Positions 1-11,563 of a stretch of 64,000 nt of DNA are shown piece after piece. The stretch lies in the NCBI GenBank assembly GCA_037367405.1, contig JAZKJV010003131.1, forward strand, positions 62,001-126,000, written 5' to 3'. Position numbers and translations under genes: made by a program. Within the stretch, counting starts at the first letter, position 1. Each line of letters opens with the position of its first letter. The stretch is from Ottelia alismoides. Taxonomy: Eukaryota; Streptophyta; Magnoliopsida; Alismatales; Hydrocharitaceae. The notes under the pieces were generated by a model, which had not been told where the DNA came from, made no database searches, and saw only the letters and a program-made list of their open reading frames with translations.

Positions 1-49
1 AGAGAGCCTAGGGCTTATGGAATAAACATGTTGTTCATTTTTCCCAACA
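1..49 (+). repeat. Copia-1 5' LTR, 3' end only
   Basis: These 49 bases match the last 49 bases of the 3' LTR ending at 5003, and both end CCCAACA. The rest lies upstream of the window. Confidence 0.95.
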
Positions 50-61
50 TGGTATCAGAGC
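50..61 (+). other. Copia-1 primer binding site
   Basis: TGGTATCAGAGC directly follows the LTR end. It is the standard complement of the 3' end of plant initiator tRNA-Met used to prime Copia minus-strand DNA. Confidence 0.95.
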
Positions 62-543
62 GACGGTCCTAGACCGGAGTTCTCGAAACCCTAACCCTAC
101 CCCACCACACCCGCTGGCCTCTCTATCTCTCTCCATCTGATCGGCGCCGTCGGGGCTCACCGCAGCCGCACCAGCACCCCTGCGCCGGTGTTGCTGCTCC
201 CCTGTGCTGCGCATCGCCGGGGATCCATCGCGCCTGCGCCCCTGTGCTGCTCCATCGCGCCTGCGCATCGCCTGCGCCCCTGTGCTGCGCATCGCCTGCG
301 CTGCGCCTCTCCCTGCGCACTGCTGTGCACCGCGTCTGTGCACTGCTGTGCACCGTGCCTGTGCACTGCTGTGCCCCTGTGCACTGCTATGCACCGCGCC
401 TGCGCGCTACCACTGCACCTTGCGCGCTGTAGCCCTCTTGCATCTCCTCTGCGCGCGAACCAGTTGCGTGTGCGCGTGCTTCTTGCGCGCGTGTACGTGT
501 GCTAAGCCCTAAGCCCTAGGGCACACACATCTTCATCTACATA

Positions 544-599
544 GGTTTAGTTGCTTGAGGTCTACACGTGCAACTAAACCCGTCTATGTCATTGTAGAT
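544..599 (+). promoter_or_regulatory. Copia-1 leader RNA hairpin with pseudoknot potential
   Basis: A perfect 11-bp stem pairs 544-554 with 570-580 and encloses a 15-nt loop at 555-569. The loop contains GTCTACA (560-566). Downstream, 593-599 reads TGTAGAT and pairs with the loop by six Watson-Crick pairs plus one G-U. The gag ATG follows 43 nt later. The same layout occurs in Copia-2, Copia-3 and partly Copia-Y. An upstream CATCTACA (533-540) could compete for the same downstream bases in this copy. Function is not known; packaging, dimerisation or translation control are options. Confidence 0.6.
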
Positions 600-642
600 G
601 AATCTCATCCTCTGTCAATCGCTCCAGTCTTCCATCTCCAGT

Positions 643-3600
643 ATGTCAGAAAGCAAGGCGGATATCCCATCTATTGGCGCATTTCGTGGTCCAGCGCCTA
701 TTGTAAAGATGGACGGTACAAACTATGAACTGTGGGCAATGCAGTTCATGAGCATGATGAAGTCAACGGGTAAGAAGCACATTCTTACCGAACCAGAGCC
801 TGCTGAGAAGACTGGAGCCAATGCCTCTTGGGAGGCTGATGATGCATACACCAAAGTTTGGCTATCCGGTACACTGGTAATTGAGATAGCAAATGATATT
901 CTACATCAACCCACGACCAAGGATATGTGGGACATTCTGGCGGCCACATATTCACTGGCGAAGAACGAGACAAAGATTCTGCAACTCCAGCATGATATCT
1001 TCACCATCAAGCAGAATGGTCGTCCTCTACATTCTCTCTATACATCACTGAGAGGGATGTTCGAGAAGCTCTATAGCTTCATGCCCCTGACAGCTACGCC
1101 AGAACAACATAAGACATATAGGAACGCGACTATGGTGGGTGTGTTCCTGGCTGCACTTGATCTAGAGTATGAGGCGGCACGATCACAGATCTTGGCTGAC
1201 TCTACTATTCCTCCCATGGAGGAAGCTTTCCATAGACTGAGTCAGATCACAGTTCCTTCCACGACCTCGAGTCAGAATACTTCAGCCATGACAGCCAACA
1301 GGGGTCGCGAATTTCATCACCAGGGCCGTGGACGTGGACCTCGTGGAAGAGGTGGCCACACTAGGGCAACATGTACCTACTGTCACCGGGTTGGACACAA
1401 TGAAGACACATGCTACTCGAAGCATGGATATCCTGCATCCGCACGAGTTGCTGAGCAGATAGAGCCTCCATCTGCTGCTACTTTGGATCAACGGTTCGAC
1501 GATCTAGTTGCCCGTCTGAGGGGCATTATTCCACCATCTGGTCCAGCACCGATTACGGAGAGTCAATCTGATGCCGCTGCTTCTGCCTCTGCGTCTACCA
1601 GTACTTCAGGTAGCATACTTGCATTCACCAGTAGTAGATCAGATACATTACCATGGATTATGGACTCGGGCGCTACACATCACCTATGTGGCGACCAGAG
1701 CTTACTTACAGGATACACTCAGATCCCTCCAGGCCGGACAGTAGTAATTGCCAATGGTACACATTCCCCCATCACTGGTCAGGGGGAGATTAGATTGACA
1801 TCGTCTATGCAGCTCAAGAATGTGCTACATGCACCTGATTTTTCAATGAATTTGTTGTCAATTAGTCAGATTACGAAGGATCTACATTGTCGGGCAATTT
1901 TTGATCCATCTTCTTTGATTTTTCAGGACATCCATACGGGCAACGTGATTGGTCGTGGCTATGAGCAAGGAGGCCTCTACCGCCTGAATCAGACCCCATT
2001 TGCTGGAACCTCATCCCTTCCCACTGAACAAGCATCTACCTTATTGTGGCATCTGCGCTGTGGACATTTATCGCTTCAGAAGTTGCGTCACGTGTTACCG
2101 TATGGTCTTCCTCACACCTATTCAATGTGAGGCGTGTCAGTTGGGAAAGCATCACAGGTCGTCCTTTCCCAGTCATCCAGGTCGGAGTAGTACCTCCAAG
2201 TTCGAGTTATTTCATATTGATGTCTGGGGTCCGAGTCGTGTACCTGATCATCAGGGACACCGATTTTATATAGTATTTGTCGATGAATTTTCTAGAGTGT
2301 CATGGGTGTTTTTGATGAAAAATAAATCTGAAGCAGGAAATATCATTATCCATTTTCTAAATGAAATACAAAATGTTTTCTCCACATCTGTGAAGTTTGT
2401 GAGAAATGATAATGCTTTAGAATTGTGCACCAATGTTCTTGCCAATTATTACTACTCAAAAGGGATTGTTCACCAAACATCTTGTGCTCATACATCTCAA
2501 CAAAACGGAATTGCTGAAAGGAAACACCGTCACCTTCTTGATGTCACAAGATCACTTCTTATACAGAGTCATGTTCCCTACTCCTACTGGGGTGATGCAG
2601 TTCTCACTGCATGTTACCTAATCAATCGTATGCCTTCTTCTGTCTTGAATGAACAGATTCCGTTTTCCCTCATCTATCCTGGGAAGGATCTGTTCACCCT
2701 TACTCCTCGTGTGTTTGGGTCGATTGCCTTTGTCCATCAGTTGTCGCCTGGTACTGACAAGCTCTCTCCTAGGGCTGTCAAATGTGTTTTCGTTGGGTAC
2801 TCCAGAACTCAAAAGGGGTACAAGTGCTTTGATCCTCTGCGTCGGCGGTATATGGTCAGTGCAGATGTTACATTTTTTGAATCTGTTATGTACTTTTCAG
2901 CCTCGGGAGACAAGCAGCTACCACCTCTATCTACTGATGCCATATACATGACACCACCACCTCAAATGCCGTCACCAGCACCACCACCTCAGATGCCGTC
3001 ACCACCACCACCACATATACCTGTCTCACCGCTACCGTTCCATTATACCCGCAGGCCTCCTCCCGCTCATGGTATGACTCGTCTCCTAGCTCGCCTATGG
3101 TATGTAATGAAAATATTTGTATTGATGGATCTGACGACATTTCTGAGCAGGATATGTTGCAGGGGCCAGATGAGACTACAACCGATTTAGATGTTCCCAT
3201 TGCTCTACGCAAATCGAAGAGGAGCTGTGTTACATATCCATTGTCAGCATCTGTGTCTTTTGAGAGACTATCTGGAGATTTCAGGACATTTGTGGTGGCA
3301 CTGTCAGCTGTAGATATTCCACGAAGTTATCAAGATGCTCTGCAGGATAGTAGATGGCGACTAGCAATAGAGGAAGAAATGGCAGCACTTCAGTCCAGAG
3401 GAACTTGGAGTTTGGTTCCTATACCTCCAGATGTGAACCCGGTGAGCTGCAAGTGGGTGTTTACAGTGAAGCACAATGCAGATGGCTCTATTGATAGGTA
3501 CAAGGCGCGTCTTGTTGCACGTGGCTTTACACAGACATACGGGGTGGATTACCTTGACACATTCTCGCCTGTGGCACGTTATTCTACTCTACGGTTCTTG

Positions 3601-4851
3601 TTGTTAGTTGCAGTTGCTAGAGACTGGCCGCTCCATCAGCTGGACGTGAAGAATGCATTCCTATATGGAGATTTGCAGGAGGAAGTCTATATGCAACAAC
3701 CACCTGGGTTTGCTGTTGAGGGGGAGTGTTCCAAGGTATGCAGATTACATAAGGCTATCTATGGCCTTAAGCAGAGCCCCAGAGCATGGTTTCAGAAGCT
3801 CTCAGACCTCTTCGAGAAACAAGGATACAAACGCTCCAATGCTGATCATTCCTTGTTTGTACAGAAGACTGCTAGAGGTATTATTGTAATCATGGTTTAT
3901 GTAGATGACATCTTGATTACAGGAGATGATGAGCATGGCATAAAGCAGGCGAAAGAAAAACTGGGAACCGAATTTGTCACCAAGGACCTGGGAGTCCTTA
4001 GATATTTTCTGGGGCTGGAATTTGCTAGAAATCCATATGGATTAGTAATGTCGCAGAGGAAATATGTTATAGATTTATTAAGTGAAACAAGTATGCTTGG
4101 GTGTCGGCCTGCTACGACACCAATGGATCCTAGCATGAACCTCTATGATGATGACACAGAGGAGGTGGACAGGAGAAGATACAGAGAACTGGTAGGCAAA
4201 CTATTGTATGTCACGATCACTAGACCTGATATATCATTTGCAGTGAATCGCGTGAGCCAGTTCATGGAGCAACCACGTCAGGTCCATATGGATGCAATAC
4301 ACATGATTCTGAGATATCTAAAATCATCTCCAGGTGCAGGTTTGCTATTTAAGAAGGGAAAGGAGATCTCTATCACAGCGTGTGCGGATGCAGACTATGC
4401 AGGATGCCCCAAGGACAGGAAGTCCACCTCAGGATTTGCTGTCTATGTTGGAGATGCTCTAGTCTCATGGAGGAGCAAGAAACAGACAGTGGTAGTTAGA
4501 TCCAGTGCTGAATCTGAATACAGGGCTATGGCTCAGGCTAGCACAGAAATGATGTGGGTGAAAGCTCTACTTACGGATCTATGTCTTGATATACCGCTTC
4601 CTATGAAATTGGAATGTGATAACCAGGCAGCCTTGTTCATTGCAAACAACCCAGCATTCCATGAGAGGACCAAGCATATTGAGGTTGACTGTCACTACAT
4701 ACGTGACATGATTCAGAAGGGGTTCGTTGCTACATCTCATGTTACCTCAGAGAATCAAACTGCTGATATATTTACCAAGGCATTACTTCGAGGCCCATTC
4801 CAGAAGTGTGCGTCCAAGCTGAGCATGATTGATATTTATGCTCCATCTTGA
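643..4851 (+). pseudogene. Copia-1 gag-pol polyprotein, two frameshifts in pol
   Basis: The ATG at 643 is chosen because Copia-2 and Copia-3 start at the same MSES residues; an in-frame ATG at 598 lies in the leader. Gag is intact with a CCHC knuckle (CTYCHRVGHNEDTC, near residue 243) and an aspartic protease DSG motif near residue 340. The frame breaks at about 2112-2117, where two bases are missing relative to Copia-3, just before the CEACQLGKHH zinc motif of the integrase. It breaks again near 3073, one base missing, in the proline-rich linker. Between and after the breaks the integrase core, RT with YVDD near 3900, and RNase H continue to the TGA at 4849-4851. The frame up to 2130 could still make Gag plus protease. 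The two breaks do not resemble programmed shifting because the relatives are in frame at both places. Confidence 0.9.
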
Positions 4852-4858
4852 GGGGGAG
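4851..4858 (+). other. Copia-1 polypurine tract
   Basis: AGGGGGAG abuts the TG of the 3' LTR, the expected site of plus-strand priming. Confidence 0.9.
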
Positions 4859-5003
4859 TGTTGACGCATATAGAGTAGTGCATGTATCCCTTCGTTATTT
4901 TTATTTTCAGTTGTATGCTTTATGCAATTTACCCATAGGCTACTCTCCTATATAAGAGAGCCTAGGGCTTATGGAATAAACATGTTGTTCATTTTTCCCA
5001 ACA
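4859..5003 (+). repeat. Copia-1 3' LTR (145 bp)
   Basis: It starts TGTTGACG and ends CCCAACA. It contains a TATATAAG promoter box near 4949-4958 and an AATAAA at about 4975-4981, both on the plus strand, the same strand as the neighbouring CSTF77 exon. Confidence 0.95.
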
Positions 5004-5051
5004 GTCAGTAACATCTTTTATTTTGCTAACTAATTACGCATTTAAATGTAG

Positions 5052-5161
5052 GCAAAATACTGGAAACAGTATGTGGAGGCGTATATCGCTGGAAACAACG
5101 ACGAAGCCAGCAAGCAAATATTCAGTCGTTGCTTATTGAATTGCCTTCATGTTCCTCTGTG
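5052..5161 (+). CDS. CSTF77: Internal exon of a CSTF77-like (cleavage stimulation factor 77) gene
   Basis: CSTF77 is the HAT-repeat scaffold of cleavage stimulation factor, which binds CstF64 and CstF50 and works in nuclear pre-mRNA 3'-end formation. The 110-bp exon is flanked by an AG acceptor (5050-5051, with a CTAAC branch-like site at 5026-5030) and a GT donor (5162-5163). It encodes 36 codons plus two bases. Residue stretches such as YWKQYVEA, KQIFSRCLL and VPLW match the N-terminal HAT repeats of plant CstF77 as I know them. The last tryptophan codon is split by the intron. No other exon of the gene is seen up to 64000, so the downstream intron exceeds 58 kb. The reading frame is undamaged, which suggests a functional gene. 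Confidence 0.87.
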
Positions 5162-5793
5162 GTTAGTTTTTCATTCGTGCTTCTGCTATCGTCTGTTACT
5201 GACGTGATATTGTTATAACTATTTGGCATGATTAGATTTATAGTGCGGAAAGAATGCTCCCTTTTTTTCTTGTAGCTCAAATTATTGTTGGTTGGATTTT
5301 ATTTATTCTACCATGATTACTTGTTAAATTAATTTGAGTATGTAAATACTGGGTGTATCTTATTCAATGCCAGACCATGTTGTTTGTTGGCAATGGGCTT
5401 TACTTCTTCTGGTCAGGAATATAAACCTTGTTTAGTTCTTTAGTTGCCTTTTAATTTTTATCACCAGGTCTTATAATGCTTTCAAAATTCTTTGATTTGT
5501 CTTATTGAGCGTTGGATGCAAACCGCTGTACTTTGCTGCCAGCACGAGTTCATTGGAGACGTTGCTTATTACTTCTTTTGTCTGGAAGTTAGTTTGTGGG
5601 ATTTATACAATTTTGATGCCGTGGATGTGAAAATGGTCTGACTTGCTTTAGAAATATTGCTTTACGTGCATGTGATTTTGGCTTAGGTAGTGGTTACCTA
5701 TCGATTGAAACATGATCTTGTGATCTTCAGCTTGCAAGAAGTCATTTGTCTCCCATATTGTCAGTTTTAAGGAAATAATGAAACTTTTAATAG
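5162..5793 (+). other. CSTF77 intron, no gene seen
   Basis: AT-rich, T-rich sequence typical of a plant intron runs from the exon donor to the left end of Copia-X. I see no conserved reading frame or known repeat here. Confidence 0.6.
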
Positions 5794-6094
5794 CGCAGGA
5801 GTATGCATCCATAGGTGGGTAATTGGATCCTTTCAAGGGTCTATTTACCACATGCACCTTTGTTAGTTCCACATCATCTATTAGTAGGACTTGGTCATTA
5901 TGGTGGGGGTAATGTAAGAAGCCCCACACCTTCTGTAAGCATTGAGAGATATTAATAGAAACATCAGCCCTTTGAGCCGGTTCTCCTGTGGTTTCATCCC
6001 GCTTATGGAGTAGGGTTCCACGTTATATCCGGTGTTCTTTATTATTCTACATATGTTTATCTCTGATTATGCTTCCGCGTAGGTGTTTTTTGCA
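5794..6094 (+). repeat. Copia-X 5' LTR (decayed)
   Basis: It matches 33669-33719 plus 46082-46335. The first bases have decayed (CGCAGGAG against TGTTAGAG). The end TGCA is followed by TGGTAG, a decayed primer binding site. Confidence 0.75.
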
Positions 6095-7029
6095 TGGTAG
6101 TTATTCTTGAAGATTTTATTATTTTTTTGATTATGTTCATGATCATGTTCGAGAAAATTTTTTCCAACATATATTTGGTTCTAGGAGTCTAACGAAACCC
6201 TAATTGTCCACGGCATGAAGACCGCATCCAACCACCGTGCGGTTCTGAAAATCATCATCAAGTTGAAGCATTTAGGGTTTCCAACGAAACCTAATTTGCA
6301 ACAACAAGTACACCAGGAATCAACCTCGACTCTAGGTCCTTGCATGGTCAACTCCTCCCCCATCGCAACCGCATTGGCATTAAACACAATTGTATCTAGA
6401 CCCTTGTACGGTTCAACCTCGATCATGCAACCCTACATAATGGAATCTTTCGAGTTCTTTATCTGCTGCGGCACATCGCAACCTGAAGCATCGCGCTCCT
6501 CCTTGAGCACCGATCCCCAAAACGATGCTCTAATGCCCTTGCGCACCTCCCGCGCCTACGTGCTTCAGGCCATCCTCCACAGTGCTCCTCAAACCCTTGG
6601 ATCAGATCAACATCGCCGACCTTATTGGTCACATGCGCCCACAATTGCAATGAGATCACACAGTTCAATCGAAAGCGACTACAAGGGCATCATGTAGTGT
6701 CAATCTCTCGATTTGTGCCCCTATTCTTGCTGCACCATACCACCAGCCTTGCACATACCTTCGTCGGTGCCTGTAGGAGATGGTTCCTCGATTGGAATCC
6801 TAATGCTGATGATGATGAGGAGATCACACAACCACCCCATCTTCTCCAGGCGACATCCTCGCCGCAGCTGTAGGTGAGGCATGTCGAGCTGAAGTCACAG
6901 CCCGGACGCTGCACAACTCCCAACCTAGAGTTGGTGCTGCTCTCTTATCCATCTCGATTGGGGAACCCTAAATAATCGGCTGTATTTAAAAAGGAGTGAA
7001 CTTATTTGGACTCAACTGCGTGCCACAAC
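6095..7029 (+). other. Copia-X 5' internal region
   Basis: Sequence between the 5' LTR and the hAT-1 insertion. It holds an open frame of 160 codons (6215-6697, +) with no motif I recognise. Overlapping frames on both strands are equally long, so I do not call it a gene. Confidence 0.4.
7022..7029. repeat. hAT-1 target-site duplication, left copy
   Basis: GCCACAAC, identical to 32683-32690 on the other side of the element. Confidence 0.93.
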
Positions 7030-7576
7030 CATAGAAGTCCATATCGATATCGATATTGTATCGGTCCACCCGAAAAAGGATATATAGGGATATATCGCCG
7101 ACACATCGACGATATCGGTGGAAATATCAGAAATGGCTCAAAAAAGTCATTTTTACCGTTTGCAGAAATTAAGATCATCCAAGATATTAAAACAACAAAT
7201 AACCTACAAATACACGCTTATGTCATACATATCGGTCATTTATAGCCAATATATCGCACATATTGGCCATATCATTGTTAATGTTTATTCCTGACATATA
7301 GATATTGTAAGTGGATTCCATTCAAGTTCTTATATCATTAAATAACTTATAAATATACACTTAGATGACATGACACATATTGATCATCTATAATCCTTAT
7401 ATCGCACATATCGGTCATATCAAACACATAATGAATGGCATTGAGATGAGTCGTTTGATTTGATTCAAAAAATGTACTTAATGATTAATGAGACAATGTG
7501 TTTTTGGTATAAAGATTTATCTATTCACAAAAATGAATGAAAAAATGTAAATTAATTCAATAGTGTAAAAGAAATT

Positions 7577-8343
7577 ACCTAGAACCAAGAGTTCCGTGGA
7601 GGATCTGAAACAATCCCCCTGCCTTGTTGTCTCTCATAGCGGATCGCTGATTCAATGAACTCGCAGTAGTTTTCCCATGCCATGTACGAGTACATGGCCT
7701 TGTAATCCATGACATACTGCTGGTATTGATGGTTATCGATCCCCATGAGCATCCTGAGACGAGGTTAAGCAAGACTAGATCCGGTATCACGAGGCGCACG
7801 ACGAGGCTGCGATGCACTGGCTTGAGATCTTTGGGATGACGACGACTGAGTAGGAGAAGATCTCCGTGGATGAGGAGGAGCTGAAGGAGGAGGCACTGGC
7901 GCATACTCGGGGAAGAAACCAAAACTGTCACAACCAAAGAAGCTACCCTGGCTCAACTCGGGTTGGCTACCTTTGGTAGTTCTCACTGCTGTAACTGCTA
8001 TATCCTCCATACCCATTGTAAACATATCCATACGATGGAGGAGTATACGCCTGAGGAGGAGGTTCATGAGGAGGAGTATACGCCTGAGGAGGTGGTTCAG
8101 GAGGAGGAGCATGAAAATATTAAGGGAAGATGCCAAATGATCTCTCATCTCGTGAAGATCCATATCCGTACAGGGGACTTTGTGTTCCTCCATGGTATGG
8201 GGTTATCAATGTCCATGCAACTCAACGAACCTAGAGATGTTATCAAATCGTCCATGTAGCTATTCGTAGGACGATGGCCACATCGTCCCATATACATTGT
8301 AATCCATAGGTCCTGGACTCGGACTTGGGACAAACTGCCCATG
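7577..8343 (-). pseudogene. hAT-1 transposase, C-terminal tail (downstream of the LTR-A insertion)
   Basis: Minus-strand frames encode a low-complexity tail rich in Pro, Tyr, Ser and Gly (YGYVYNGYGGYSSYSS-type) and a charged terminus ending near 7577. The first residues, HGQFVPSPSPGP, join in frame with the end of the transposase part at 23551 if LTR-A and one target duplication are removed, which is strong evidence that both parts are one gene. Several stops and frame changes occur. Similar Pro/Tyr-rich tails follow the dimerisation domain in some plant hAT proteins; the exact function is unknown. Confidence 0.65.
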
Positions 8344-8999
8344 TGTAACATCCGGATCCGCATAAACCTGAACCTGATTCGATTTGGATCCAATTAACCC
8401 AATAAAGTTGTTAGTCAATGCTAAATAACTTAAATCGATCAACTGATCACGAATCAAAAGTCGTTCGGGCGAAATCGACCAAAAATCGATCGCATCGTAA
8501 TGCGTGTCCGAAAAAGCCGCGACGCGAATTCGGAAACCGCGAAACAAACCGAGATCGTCATAAGATCAAATTCGATGAAACAAGACCAACGGAATCGACC
8601 GTTCGTCAATCGGTTGTCGTTTGGTATTTTCAAATAGTAAAAATTAACCCCAAATCAAAACCGTATCTTGAAAAGTTCAGAGATCCAAACCCGATTGAAA
8701 GTATATTAATATTATACTCATATTGACCGTCATCCAAAGACGATTAAATCGAGATATTGCACTTCGAAATCCGAGGCTTGACACACGAATGTGGTGAAAT
8801 TATGAGATTCAATAAAAACAAATGCGGAGAGTATATTTCAGAATTTTGGTGACATCATTGATGATATCAGCTTGCTGATATCACCATATGATATCACCAA
8901 TGATGCCATGAAGAAAAAAAGAAGAGGAAGGTTCCTTGAACCTTCCTTCTTTACCTATATTTCCCCAAAATTTCCCCTCCATTTCCAGAAAAGTTCCAA

Positions 9000-9362
9000 G
9001 CCGTAAGAGCCCCCCTTTTCCTATCGAAATCCCCATCGAAAAACCTTTCTTCCTCCTACTTTTTGCTGCAAAGTAGCTGCTGAACAGTAGCTCCTGGAGC
9101 TACTGTTTCCACTTGAATTACAGGAACTGCTGCATCCTCCATGTTTTCTCTGTTGGAACTCCAACTACTGCATGTAGGGGCCAACTACTGCTGCTCCAGC
9201 AGCTTGTAGCTGCTGCAACTAAAGTCTGGAGACTCCCTTTTCCCACTTTGGAGCTGCTCCAAATCCCATAAACATTTGGATCAGCCACTGCATGCATAGG
9301 ATCCCTATTTTGGAGGTCTAAAATTTGAGGTACATTCCCTCCCTTTCTTATTGCTGCCATGC
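9000..9362 (+). other. Transcribed-leader-like CTGCTG-rich part of the Tekay LTR
   Basis: A pyrimidine-rich stretch followed by CTGCTG/CAGCAG-rich sequence. The same arrangement recurs in the LTRs at 36780-37400 and, on the minus strand, 45180-45500. I read it as the start of the R/U5 leader, not a protein gene. Confidence 0.45.
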
Positions 9363-10821
9363 ACGTGGTTATATATATCTTTTTGATCTCAATTCTCTAT
9401 CATAATAGACTCATTGTGCTCACAGTCAAACTTCTTCATTTGGTTTGATTAGATCTCTCTTGCTATCAATTTAAGTTATAATTAATTCTGGAAATAAGGT
9501 TGCATGTAATACTTTGGAATGCAACAAGCTAAAAATTGATCAATTATAATGATAGACTTGTTTTTATTATATTGAAAACAAATTTCATCTTTAATTGAAA
9601 TGAAATTTGATAAGCAATGTCATATTGCTTGGAGGTTGGATAAAGTATCAATGTTATAAAAAAATAATTAAATTACTGTTAAAGTTTAATTTACTGCCTA
9701 AATGTTCTGTATTCTGCTTTAAAATTTCAATTGAAATAAGGATACAGAAATTTAAATTTTTCGACTCTGATATGTATTCTCTGCTCAACTGAGATATTTA
9801 TAAAAATAATTTAATTTAAAATTTACTGATTCTCTGGAGCTGCTGAAATATTTATATAAAAAAATTAATTAAATGTATGGATATGCTTAATCAGTATCTA
9901 CTGTCAGAGCTTATAGATATGTATATACTTAAAACAATATCTACTATCATATGTGAAATACAAATACAAATACAAAAGGAATTCGATTGTCTGTGAGTTG
10001 ATTGAATGAGATCAAAGATATTATTGAGGGTTGATTTGCTAAGTTAGGTGAAATGAGATTGAATATATTATTAAGGTTTTGAAAATTTGTCTGGAAATTA
10101 ATTTGAATAAGATTAAATATTATAATCTAATTAGAAAATGAAATGCGATTGTATATATATTTAATGGAATATATATATATATATATATTTGTTGTATATA
10201 CTCTTCTACTGTCGGATTTCGTGAATTAAACAATTCACTAAAATCTCATATTCTGATTAAAGATACTACTTAGGTTCCATTCCCCATTGAGATCAGAATT
10301 TGACAGGGCAATAACCCTAATAAATTAATAACTTCTTACACTACCACCATCATTCTCATATAATCTATTTCATATGGTTTCAACCTCTAGATAGGCCCTT
10401 CCGGGACCGCTCCTACAAGATCTCAGCCACTTAAGGATACCAATTGTATGTAGATTAGTATGCAATTAAGTTCAAAGTCATGGTCTTATAAAAAGAAAGA
10501 AAATTTAATACAACTCTTAGGATTTTTATACTCTTCTCTTATAAAGCTAATAATCCTCAACCAATTGATCTTTGAATAGGATCTACTATATCACTAACGA
10601 TAAAGTAGTGACAAGATGCCTAGATCTATAAAGTTAACCACAATAGACATAAAGAAAGGATGAGAAATAAAGTAAGTAATTATGGTGATAAATCAATTAT
10701 GACAAATAATCATGCCGGTCATGGTGACCCTTACACCTGATCGTGCAAGGGCGCAACGACCCTCAACTGGGCGGAGGAAAGGAAGCTCAGTTAGAGCAGC
10801 GGCCGCAAAGTGTGCGGGCGT

Positions 10822-11398
10822 AGGTGTTTCCGCTGTGGGCTTTCGGGGCACGTGGCGGCAACTTGCAACTTGCCGGCACGCTGCTTTTACTGTGGGGAGG
10901 AGGGCCATCGGCGCGACAACTGCCCTTTGCGTTGTCGTACTCTGGATACGAGAACCTGGGGGTCAGACATGCGGCCTGCGAATATCGCTATAAGTCATGC
11001 GGATTGCAGGGCGGAAGGCGGCGACTCTCACTTCCCCGCCCTCCCGTCCTTGCAGGGGGTGCTCATCGGGACGTGGAGGGATGACTCCATCTCCATGGAA
11101 GATATCCGGATGGGCATTGCGCGGGAGCTTGTCGACGATTTTCAGGGAGATGTCGTCGCTATTGGGTTTTGGAGGTGCTGTGTGCGGGGGCTTTCGGAAG
11201 CTCAGCGTTAGCGGCTGCTGGCTTGGGAGGGGCCGGGTGGCCTCACGTGGAGATTTGTTAGATTTGCGGATGGGGGTTTGGATCTTGTGGATCGTATCTC
11301 GCTTAGGGTGGCTGAGGTTAGAGGCGTTCCTTTCCTCTCGCGCTCCGTGCATTGTTTGGGTCCTCCTCTGAGAGGCCTTGGGTCGATTGTTCGTATCC
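10822..11398 (+). pseudogene. LINE-1 ORF1, first part: two zinc knuckles
   Basis: ORF1 proteins of plant LINEs bind the element RNA. The visible part begins with two CCHC knuckles, CFRCGLSGHVAATC and CFYCGEEGHRRDNC, and continues into a conserved block containing FWRCCVRGLSEAQR. A TAG at 11209-11211 stops the frame, where LINE-2 ORF1 has glutamate. The reading continues to the LINE-2 insertion point and resumes at 17538. The element's own 5' end and start codon are missing. Confidence 0.75.
11384..11398. repeat. LINE-2 target-site duplication, left copy
   Basis: CGATTGTTCGTATCC, identical to 17521-17535. Two further T residues extend the match. Confidence 0.92.
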
Positions 11399-11563
11399 TT
11401 TTTTTTTTTTGACGCTCAAAAGCGGGGGACGCACTCGGTGGTGCTCGCCCCACATTTATTAGAAAGGTAAGAAAAACTTACAGCGGGTATGCGAATAGAG
11501 AACAAAAACGAGTGAAAAAACCGAAGGTATCACAATCTGATACCCCACTACATCAAAGAGCCC

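Larger units (their letters stand above)
1..5003 (+). mobile_element. Copia-1: Ty1/Copia LTR retrotransposon, 5' LTR cut by window start
   Basis: The order is partial 5' LTR, tRNA-Met primer binding site, GC-rich leader, gag-pol, polypurine tract and 145-bp 3' LTR. The LTR is very short, which is known for some plant Copia lineages (Ale/Retrofit-like); the lineage assignment is an inference. It is the same family as Copia-3 at 55225-60260: the proteins are nearly collinear and the LTRs are closely similar. It lies in the sense direction 48 bp upstream of the CSTF77 exon. The base after the 3' LTR begins GTCAG, the likely target duplication, but the left copy is outside the window. Two small deletions break pol, so this copy is not autonomous. 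Confidence 0.95.

Noticed and set aside
35..512. Several overlapping open frames of 60-119 codons on both strands in the Copia-1 leader
   Set aside because: They are produced by low-complexity GC-rich repeats without stops. No conserved frame exists in Copia-3, whose leader has other repeats.
2100..3190. Frame changes in Copia-1 read as programmed frameshifting between gag and pol
   Set aside because: They fall inside the integrase finger and in the linker, and Copia-2 and Copia-3 are in frame there. They are small deletions.
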